DNA of 5,052 bases from Alistipes sp. (lineage in GTDB: Bacteria; Bacteroidota; Bacteroidia; Bacteroidales; Rikenellaceae): NCBI GenBank assembly GCA_028691095.1, contig JAQUZZ010000138.1, positions 1 to 5,052 on the forward strand, read 5' to 3'. Of the stretch, positions 1-4,326 are shown one piece after another (position 1 is the first letter of the stretch; each line of letters begins with the position of its first letter). The notes under the pieces are model-generated. The model had not been told where the DNA came from and made no database searches. It saw only the letters and a program-made list of their open reading frames with translations. The translations under genes were made by a program, and so were the position numbers.

Positions 1-1
1 T

Positions 2-103
2 CCTTTTCATGTTGTCGTCTGTTCCAAATTCAATGCAAAATACCCGCTCGACGAAGGGACGATGCCCGTCCGATCCGTCGCCTTAGGTCTCTATCGCCAA
101 TAA
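2..103 (+). CDS. Unidentified protein, C-terminal 33 residues only (5' end outside window)
   Basis: Reading from base 2, one frame stays open for 33 codons and stops at TAA (101-103). The peptide runs PFHVVVCSKFNAKYPLDEG and ends TMPVRSVALGLYRQ. It looks protein-like: a hydrophobic beta-like run at the left, a YPLDEGTMPVRS segment, and common codons. The other two plus frames show rarer codons or an early TAG. The gene would be convergent with thiD, whose stop lies at 91-93, so the two 3' ends overlap by 13 bp. No start is visible because the gene begins outside the window. I do not recognise the family and assign no function. The main alternative is that this is non-coding DNA downstream of thiD; the short length makes the call tentative. 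Confidence 0.42.
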   Translation, partial: PFHVVVCSKFNAKYPLDEGTMPVRSVALGLYRQ

Positions 104-110
104 GGATAGA
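90..110. other. Small inverted repeat across the convergent gene ends
   Basis: TCTATC (90-95) and GATAGA (105-110) are perfect complements separated by 9 bases. The dyad covers the thiD stop (91-93) and the stop of the upstream convergent reading frame (101-103). It could form a weak 6-bp hairpin in either transcript and act as a minimal bidirectional end signal. There is no T-run on either side and the stem is AT-rich, so it may be chance. Confidence 0.2.
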
Positions 111-912
111 AGTGGTGCACCGGCCCGTGCCCTGCTCCTATGCGGTAGGAGGCGCCCGCTTCAATCGCTTCGTGCACATAGGCTTCGGCCTTCGCCACCG
201 CCTCGGCCATCGGATGCCCTTGTGCCAGAAAAGCAGCAATCGCAGAGGAGAGGGTACACCCCGTTCCATGCGTGTTGCACGTTGCCACGCGGGGGAAGGT
301 CATCGTATGCGCTCCCTCGGGCGTGTAGAGATGCTCGGTCAGTTGCGGTGCGTCGCTGTGTCCCGCTTTGAGCAGTACCGACGAGGCTCCCAAGGCCTGA
401 ATGCGCTGCGCTACGGCGGGGAGATCGGCCTCTTTTTCCACACGGATGCCCGACAAGTACTCTGCTTCCGGAAGATTCGGCGTCACCAACGAGGCCAGCG
501 GAAAGAGCTCCCGCACCAAGGTCTGCGCCGCCTCGTCGTCAATCAACCGATCGCCGGAGGTGGCCACCATCACCGGATCCAGCACCACTTGGCGAACCCG
601 ATACTTCCGTAATCGAGCCGCAATCTGTTCAATCATCCGTGCATCGGGCAGCATCCCCAATTTCACGGCATCGACGCCAAGATCCTCCAAAACGGCATCC
701 ATCTGCGCCTCGACGCTCTCCACCGAAACCGGAAAAATGTGCCGTACGCCCACCGTGTTTTGTGCCGTCACGGCCGTGATGACCGTCATGGCATAACAAC
801 CGCATGCCGAAATGGCTTTCAGGTCGGCCTGTATGCCGGCTCCTCCTCCGCTGTCCGATCCGGCAATCGAGAGTACGTGTCGGTAGGTGTGATCTGCAAT
901 GATTTTATTCAT
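91..912 (-). CDS. thiD: Hydroxymethylpyrimidine / phosphomethylpyrimidine kinase (ThiD)
   Basis: ThiD is a cytosolic ribokinase-fold enzyme that phosphorylates 4-amino-5-hydroxymethyl-2-methylpyrimidine twice, giving the pyrophosphate used by thiamine phosphate synthase. The 273-residue product has the usual family length. Visible motifs are SIAGSDSGGGAGIQADLK (15-32), GCYAMTVITAVTAQNT (38-53, with the pyrimidine-binding Gln at 51), KLGML (84-88), LDPVMVATSGDRL (111-123), VTPNLPEAEYL (143-153) and THGTGCTLSSAIAA (214-227, the anion-hole/catalytic loop with Cys219). The C-terminus GHGPVHHFY is typical. I chose the ATG at 912-910 because the conserved core begins 12 residues after it. The frame stays open upstream to 1011, but that 33-residue extension overlaps thiL and has no family motif. 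It lies 41 bp downstream of thiL on the same strand with no terminator between, so cotranscription is likely. An A-rich tract (AGAAAAGATAAAAATC) precedes the start, as is common in Bacteroidetes. Confidence 0.96.
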   Translation of the reverse strand: MNKIIADHTYRHVLSIAGSDSGGGAGIQADLKAISACGCYAMTVITAVTAQNTVGVRHIFPVSVESVEAQMDAVLEDLGVDAVKLGMLPDARMIEQIAARLRKYRVRQVVLDPVMVATSGDRLIDDEAAQTLVRELFPLASLVTPNLPEAEYLSGIRVEKEADLPAVAQRIQALGASSVLLKAGHSDAPQLTEHLYTPEGAHTMTFPRVATCNTHGTGCTLSSAIAAFLAQGHPMAEAVAKAEAYVHEAIEAGASYRIGAGHGPVHHFYPYWR

Positions 913-953
913 GATTTTTATCTTTTCTGCTGCAAGTGTGAAGTGTCCAGACC

Positions 954-1901
954 TCAGAAATGGGTGAAACCTCTCCAATCCGGAGTGATCGGCACGCCGC
1001 GCTCCTGCCACTCGATCTGTGGCGCACCCTGACGGATCACTCCGATCTCATACAGGGGCTTCCCGAATTGATTCCTATATTGTTGGGCTACCTCCGACGC
1101 ATCACGTGCATCGAGGGTCAATAGCAACTGATAATCCTCACCTCCGGTCACGGCCAATTCGACGCTTGTGGCGGCCGGAATCTGCTCCAAGGCAATCACT
1201 GCGCCGCAACCCGACGCCCGCAATATATGCACTAAATCGGAGGCAAGGCCATCCGAGAGATCCATCATCGCACGAACAGCAGGTTGCTGCCCCAGCCAGA
1301 TACCCTCGCGCACCTGAGGTTGCGGATCGTGATGAAGTGCTACATAGGGGGTGTCGACGTGTCCGGCTTGCAGATCGCAGAGTCCCTGCGCCGAACCGCC
1401 CAAGACTCCCGTCACAAAGATCCGATCGCCCACACAGGCACTCCGACGATACTTCAGATGGGCGAGTGGAGCCTTCCCCATGGCCGTTACATTGATTGTG
1501 AGGCGATCGCCCGCTGTGGTGTCGCCCCCCAGCAACGGAACCCCGAACGCTTCGGAGAGCGCATGGTACCCTGCCAAAAAACCATCGGCCCACTCCACGG
1601 TGTAGGAGTGCGGCAGTGCCACGGAGAGGAAGGAGGCTACGGGTGTTGCGCCCATTGCTGCGACATCGCTCAGATTTACGGCAAGCGATTTGCGTCCTAA
1701 CTGATACGGAGTGATTCGATCGGGCAGAAAGTGCACCCCCTCGACCAACATATCGGTCGTCACCACCCACGCCTGGCCCTCCGCAAGCGGAAGGACGGCA
1801 CAATCGTCTCCGATTCCTTGGTTGGCACCCACCGGAATCGAAGCAAAACGACGGCGAATCGTATCAATCCACCCAAACTCACCTAATTCACTCAATTCCA
1901 T
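954..1901 (-). CDS. thiL: Thiamine-monophosphate kinase (ThiL)
   Basis: ThiL phosphorylates thiamine monophosphate with ATP to give thiamine pyrophosphate, the active cofactor, in the cytosol. It belongs to the PurM/ThiL/SelD ATP-binding superfamily. The 315-residue product shows the family motifs in order: GIGDDCAVL (29-37, Mg/ATP aspartates), TTDMLVEGVHF (48-58), KSLAVNLSDVAAMGA (71-85), GGDTT (125-129), MDLSDGLASDL (213-223) and GGEDYQLL (253-260), with a C-terminal GFTHF. The ATG at 1901-1899 starts MELSELGEFGWID, the expected family N-terminus. The segment between IP (241-242) and GGEDY is only 10 residues; from memory, relatives carry a longer helix there, so this is a compact version. 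It is the first gene of a thiL-thiD unit. A TAnnTTTG element lies about 110 bp upstream. No TPP riboswitch is recognisable in the leader. Confidence 0.96.
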   Translation of the reverse strand: MELSELGEFGWIDTIRRRFASIPVGANQGIGDDCAVLPLAEGQAWVVTTDMLVEGVHFLPDRITPYQLGRKSLAVNLSDVAAMGATPVASFLSVALPHSYTVEWADGFLAGYHALSEAFGVPLLGGDTTAGDRLTINVTAMGKAPLAHLKYRRSACVGDRIFVTGVLGGSAQGLCDLQAGHVDTPYVALHHDPQPQVREGIWLGQQPAVRAMMDLSDGLASDLVHILRASGCGAVIALEQIPAATSVELAVTGGEDYQLLLTLDARDASEVAQQYRNQFGKPLYEIGVIRQGAPQIEWQERGVPITPDWRGFTHF

Positions 1902-1924
1902 CTGTTTGCTGTGAGGATCAGAAG

Positions 1925-1937
1925 CTCTTTCAAAGAG
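1925..1937. other. Perfect short dyad in the thiL leader
   Basis: CTCTTTCAAAGAG has 6-bp perfect arms around a single centre base. It sits 24-36 bases upstream of the thiL ATG, in the predicted thiL 5' untranslated region. As RNA it could form at most a 5-bp hairpin with a 3-base loop. A role in translation control is only a possibility. Confidence 0.25.
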
Positions 1938-2010
1938 AGAAATTTATAAAAACAGACCATCGCGCTGATTTTCAAGCGGATAGTAATCAAAAAGCACTAT
2001 AAATTTATCA

Positions 2011-2018
2011 CAAAAATA
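2011..2018 (-). promoter_or_regulatory. Putative Bacteroidetes -7 element for thiL-thiD
   Basis: The minus strand reads TATTTTTG, a perfect match to the Bacteroidetes TAnnTTTG -7 consensus. It is upstream of thiL and points at it. Transcription would start near 2005-2008, giving a leader of about 105 bases. No TTG/TTTG -33 element is found at the expected spacing, so the call rests on the -7 match and its position. Confidence 0.5.
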
Positions 2019-2042
2019 TAGGAAAAATTCAAAAGGATGATG

Positions 2043-2050
2043 TATTTTTG
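2043..2050 (+). promoter_or_regulatory. Putative Bacteroidetes -7 element for aroQ-pyk
   Basis: TATTTTTG matches TAnnTTTG perfectly in the AT-rich gap upstream of aroQ. A start near 2054-2056 would give a leader of about 45 bases. No good -33 TTTG is present 17-23 bases upstream; the space is taken up by the divergent -7 element for thiL. With the element at 2011-2018 it forms an 8-bp perfect inverted repeat separated by 24 bases. Confidence 0.55.
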
Positions 2051-2100
2051 TTTCGAATTTGAGGAAATGTTTTTTCAATAGGAGAAAACCACGACATACT

Positions 2101-2520
2101 ATGAAAATTTTAATTCTTAATGGCCCGAATCTCAACTTGTTAGGACAACGGGAAAAGGGAATCTACGGAGAGCGAACCTTTGAATCTTATTTTGCAGAGC
2201 TGCAACAGCGTTTTCCGGAGGTGACCTTGGAATACGCTCAATCGAATCTCGAAGGAGAGCTCATCAATCTGCTCCATGCCGCACAACACAACTACGACGG
2301 GGTGGTAATCAATGCCGGAGCCTACACCCACACCTCCATTGCCATTGCCGATGCCATCGGGGGAATCCAGATTCCGGTCGTTGAGGTTCACATATCCTGC
2401 ATCTTGGCGCGGGAAACCTTCCGTCATATCTCGCTGATTGCGCCCAAATGCAAAGGGTCGATCATGGGATTCGGCCTCGACTCCTATCGACTGGGAGTTC
2501 TGAGCCTTCTGCCGGCCTAA
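2101..2520 (+). CDS. aroQ: Type II 3-dehydroquinate dehydratase (AroQ)
   Basis: AroQ converts 3-dehydroquinate to 3-dehydroshikimate, step three of the shikimate pathway, and is a cytosolic dodecamer in this family. The 139-residue product has the normal length. Visible motifs are NGPNLNLLGQRE (7-18), the IYG motif with catalytic Tyr22, QSNLEGELI (47-55), NAGAYTHTSIAIADAI (71-86), VEVHIS (94-99, with catalytic His97), ARETFRH (103-109) and GFGLDSYRLG (123-132). I chose the ATG at 2101 because MKILILNGPNLNLLG is the family N-terminus; an in-frame ATG at 2059 would only add 14 unconserved residues. A GGAG at 2081-2084 is too far from the start to be a normal ribosome site. After His97 the sequence reads HISCILARE, where the family usually has HISN(I/V)HARE: an Asn-to-Cys and a His-to-Leu change next to the active-site loop. 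The catalytic residues are intact, so it is probably active. It precedes pyk by 122 bp. Confidence 0.96.
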   Translation: MKILILNGPNLNLLGQREKGIYGERTFESYFAELQQRFPEVTLEYAQSNLEGELINLLHAAQHNYDGVVINAGAYTHTSIAIADAIGGIQIPVVEVHISCILARETFRHISLIAPKCKGSIMGFGLDSYRLGVLSLLPA

Positions 2521-2642
2521 TCCCGTGGCAATCGGAGATGCTCTGCGCTGCCGACGCGAAACCGGAGAGCTCCCCGAACCGGCGATCGGCAAAGACGCAC
2601 CATAGCTCCTCGTCCGTTATCATTCAAGAAAAAGTATGAGGT
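2521..2642 (+). other. aroQ-pyk intergenic spacer, no gene or clear promoter seen
   Basis: This spacer is GC-rich for most of its length, unlike the AT-rich gaps elsewhere, and becomes A-rich just before pyk. I see no TAnnTTTG element and no hairpin followed by a T-run, which fits read-through from aroQ into pyk. GCCGA (2550-2554) and TCGGC (2586-2590) could close a loose stem. An ATG at 2636 opens a four-codon frame (MRYE, stop 2648-2650) that overlaps the pyk start in another frame. Confidence 0.4.
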
Positions 2643-4100
2643 ATGAATAAAAAGACCAAAATCATAGCCACCATCTCCGACCAACATTGCGAACCGGAGT
2701 TCATCCGCGCCCTGTACGACGCAGGCATGAATGTGGCACGCATCAACTCCGCACACGTCACCCCCGAGAGTGCCTCTCGCATTGTAAAGAACATTCGCGC
2801 CGTCTCCGACCAGATCGCCATTATCATCGACACCAAAGGCCCTGAGATTCGGTTGACCGGACTCCAACCCGAATATAGCAAAGAGGGAATCATCGTCGCT
2901 CCGGGCGAACACCTTCTGCTGCGCGGAACCAGTGAGGGCATCCTTGGCGAACCGGGTTGTTTCTACCTGACCGACCCGCATATCTTTCGGGATGTGCCCC
3001 TCAACTCGATTGTCTTGATTGACGACGGGGAGATCGAACTTCAGGTGATCGACAAGCAGCAGGAGGCTCTCGTCTGCGAAGTGCACAACGGAGGCGTCAT
3101 CTATGGACGTAAGAGCGTCAACATCCCGGGGGTGGCGATTGACCTTCCCTCGGTCACGCCGCGCGATGCCCAATTCATCCAATGGGCCATCGAGGAGGAT
3201 ATTGACTTTATCGCCCACTCGTTCGTCCGTAAAAAAGAGGATGTCTTGGCTGTCAAGGAGATCGTCAAACGCCACAACAGCTCGATCAAGATCATCTCGA
3301 AGATTGAGAACAAAGAGGGGGTCGACCGCATCGACGAGATTCTGGACGAGACCTACGGCATCATGGTGGCGCGGGGCGACCTGGGCGTCGAGATGCCGGC
3401 CGAGCACATTCCGATCGCCCAACGGCTCTTGGTCTCCAAGTGTATCGAGAGCAAGAAACCGGTGATTATCGCCACCCAGATGCTCCATACCATGATTACC
3501 CATCCGCGTCCCACACGAGCCGAGATCAGCGATGTAGCCAATGCCATCTATCAACGGGTCGATGCGGTCATGTTGAGCGGGGAGACCGCCAATGGCCGCT
3601 ATCCGGTGGAGGCTGTTGCCACCATGGCTCGCGTCGCTCGCGAAATCGAACAGGACGCCTCGCTCAATACCCCGAATATCGACTTGAATTTGGTGCGCAT
3701 CAACAACGAAATCACCGCACAGCTGGCTCGTTCGGCCGTGCGTGCGTGTGTCAATCTCCCGATTCGCGCCATCATCATCGACACCCTTTCGGGACGCACC
3801 GGCCGCTACCTCTCCGCTTTCCGAGGCGACAAACCGGTCTATGCCGTCTGCTATCGCAAGAGCGTCATGCGCCAGTTGGAGCTCTCCTATGGGGTGCACC
3901 CGATCTATCGCGAACCGAGTGTCACCCACGAGGGATTTCTGCTGGGCACGCTCTGCCAACTCGAAGCGCAACAGATGCTCCACCGCGAGGATCTGATTGT
4001 CGTTGTGGGGGGCAGTTTCGGTGCAGCGCGCGGAGCCTCCTTCCTGGAGATCGGCAACGTGCTCAACTTGGAGCATAAGGCCATGAACGCCATGGGATAA
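2643..4100 (+). CDS. pyk: Pyruvate kinase
   Basis: Pyruvate kinase transfers phosphate from PEP to ADP, making ATP and pyruvate in the last step of glycolysis. The 485-residue product matches the usual bacterial length. The order is: A domain start with GMNVARINSAH (28-38, catalytic Arg33), DTKGPEIR (63-70), a B domain (about 71-162), then KSVNIPGVAIDLPS (157-170), FIAHSFVRK (189-197), IISKIENKEG (217-226, Lys220 and metal ligand Glu222), MVARGDLGVE (241-250, metal ligand Asp246), ATQMLHTM (277-284), PRPTRAEISDVANA (288-301), AVMLSGET (308-315), and a C domain (about 346-485). Glu68 in GPEIR is the residue type associated with K+-dependent enzymes. At the NFSHG position the sequence has NSAH, so the usual K+-ligand Ser is Ala37. 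The start at 2643 directly precedes KKTKIIATIS, the family N-terminus. It lies 122 bp after aroQ with no evident promoter, so cotranscription is likely. Confidence 0.97.
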   Translation: MNKKTKIIATISDQHCEPEFIRALYDAGMNVARINSAHVTPESASRIVKNIRAVSDQIAIIIDTKGPEIRLTGLQPEYSKEGIIVAPGEHLLLRGTSEGILGEPGCFYLTDPHIFRDVPLNSIVLIDDGEIELQVIDKQQEALVCEVHNGGVIYGRKSVNIPGVAIDLPSVTPRDAQFIQWAIEEDIDFIAHSFVRKKEDVLAVKEIVKRHNSSIKIISKIENKEGVDRIDEILDETYGIMVARGDLGVEMPAEHIPIAQRLLVSKCIESKKPVIIATQMLHTMITHPRPTRAEISDVANAIYQRVDAVMLSGETANGRYPVEAVATMARVAREIEQDASLNTPNIDLNLVRINNEITAQLARSAVRACVNLPIRAIIIDTLSGRTGRYLSAFRGDKPVYAVCYRKSVMRQLELSYGVHPIYREPSVTHEGFLLGTLCQLEAQQMLHREDLIVVVGGSFGAARGASFLEIGNVLNLEHKAMNAMG

Positions 4101-4104
4101 CCCT

Positions 4105-4123
4105 GCTCCTTGCCTCAAGGGGC
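4105..4123 (+). terminator. Hairpin just after pyk, candidate transcription terminator
   Basis: GCTCCTTG (4105-4112) pairs with CAAGGGGC (4116-4123) to give an 8-bp stem with one G-U pair and a 3-base loop (CCT). It begins 5 bases after the pyk stop codon. No T-run follows (next bases TAAAGAGC), so it may be an mRNA 3'-end stabilising hairpin rather than a full intrinsic terminator. Confidence 0.45.
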
Positions 4124-4138
4124 TAAAGAGCTTGTGGT

Positions 4139-4152
4139 GCACAACGTTGTGC
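4139..4152. repeat. 14-bp perfect palindrome in the pyk-feoB gap
   Basis: GCACAACGTTGTGC is an uninterrupted perfect palindrome, flanked by GG and CC that could extend pairing past a one-base bulge. This geometry suits a dimeric DNA-binding protein or a second hairpin downstream of pyk. No matching regulator family is recognised. Confidence 0.45.
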
Positions 4153-4180
4153 CCTGTGATCCACCCTTGGATGTGACTTC

Positions 4181-4221
4181 GGCTTCATACGCTGTGCTTC
4201 AATAATTCCAAAGCAGAAGCC
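4181..4221 (+). other. Predicted bulged stem-loop in the pyk-feoB gap
   Basis: GGCTTC (4181-4186) is complementary to GAAGCC (4216-4221), and TGCTT (4195-4199) is complementary to AAGCA (4211-4215). The two helices stack without a gap on the 3' side and leave an 8-base bulge on the 5' side, with an 11-base apical loop. GCTTC occurs twice (4182-4186 and 4196-4200), so the two copies could compete for GAAGC. It would lie in a pyk 3' untranslated region if transcription runs past 4123. Confidence 0.35.
4189..4199 (+). repeat. 11-bp direct repeat, copy 1
   Basis: ACGCTGTGCTT occurs here and again at 4276-4286, 87 bp apart and in the same orientation. Copy 1 overlaps the stem-loop at 4181-4221. 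Both copies lie upstream of feoB and may be paired regulator sites, though chance is not excluded. Confidence 0.4.
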
Positions 4222-4226
4222 CTGCG

Positions 4227-4256
4227 GCCACGGTATATGTCTGATATATCAATGGC
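4227..4256 (+). other. Predicted stem-loop with an embedded TGATATATCA palindrome
   Basis: GCCA (4227-4230) pairs with TGGC (4253-4256). After a small internal loop, GGTATAT (4232-4238) pairs with ATATATC (4244-4250) around a GTCTG loop. Part of the right arm is the perfect palindrome TGATATATCA (4242-4251). It is upstream of the predicted feoB promoter, so it would act as DNA for feoB or as RNA only in a longer pyk transcript. Confidence 0.33.
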
Positions 4257-4272
4257 GGGGTTGCGAATAAAT

Positions 4273-4285
4273 AGCACGCTGTGCT
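4273..4285. repeat. AGCAC-GCT-GTGCT dyad upstream of the feoB promoter
   Basis: Perfect 5-bp arms around a 3-base centre. It is followed 20 bases later by the TATTTTTG element, so it occupies about the -30 to -45 region of the predicted feoB promoter, where a regulator could act. It shares the GCAC/GTGC half-site with the palindrome at 4139-4152 and overlaps copy 2 of the direct repeat. Confidence 0.35.
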
Positions 4286-4286
4286 T
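4276..4286 (+). repeat. 11-bp direct repeat, copy 2
   Basis: Second copy of ACGCTGTGCTT (first at 4189-4199). This copy forms the right part of the AGCAC-GCT-GTGCT dyad, while the first copy is not preceded by a complementary arm. Confidence 0.4.
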
Positions 4287-4305
4287 ATTGAAAAAGAAGG
4301 ATTGA

Positions 4306-4313
4306 TATTTTTG
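4306..4313 (+). promoter_or_regulatory. Putative Bacteroidetes -7 element for feoB
   Basis: TATTTTTG is a perfect TAnnTTTG match. A TTG at 4288-4290 lies 15 bases upstream, shorter than the usual spacing for a -33 element. The feoB ATG is only 14 bases beyond the box, so a start from this promoter would leave a leader of roughly 10 bases. Confidence 0.5.
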
Positions 4314-4326
4314 TATACTGACCCGA

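Noticed and set aside
1..10. Possible start of a minus-strand gene (ATGAAAAGGA)
   Set aside because: Only ten bases are available, upstream promoter matches are imperfect, and the plus-strand frame over the same bases looks more protein-like.
913..1011. N-terminal 33-residue extension of ThiD to an upstream ATG at 1011
   Set aside because: It overlaps thiL, carries no conserved motif, and the family core starts just after the ATG at 912.
1944..2135. 63-codon minus-strand frame in the thiL-aroQ gap
   Set aside because: It covers both predicted promoters and the aroQ start, has low-complexity F/I/K content from AT-rich DNA, and shows no family similarity.
2448..2639. 63-codon plus-strand frame spanning the aroQ end and the aroQ-pyk spacer
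   Set aside because: It overlaps the conserved AroQ C-terminus in another frame, has no known motif, and most likely reflects the GC-rich spacer lacking stops by chance.
2517..4142. 541-codon open frame on the minus strand opposite pyk
   Set aside because: It is the antisense shadow of pyk, rich in Asp/Arg/His as expected from reverse-reading biased codons, and has no recognisable domain. The plus-strand pyruvate kinase is unambiguous.
4123..4188. Possible 21-residue minus-strand peptide in the pyk-feoB gap
   Set aside because: Too short, no ribosome site or promoter, and its sequence is dictated by the palindromes it crosses.
4242..4251. TGATATATCA considered as an FNR/CRP-type or Fur operator for feoB
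   Set aside because: The half-sites are separated by 2 bases rather than the 4 needed for TTGAT-N4-ATCAA, and it does not resemble a Fur box.
4237..4305. Possible 22-residue peptide (MSDISMAGLRINSTLCLLKKKD) upstream of feoB
   Set aside because: It ends right before the feoB -7 element, so it would not be on the feoB message. It sits in predicted stem-loops and has no supporting start signal.
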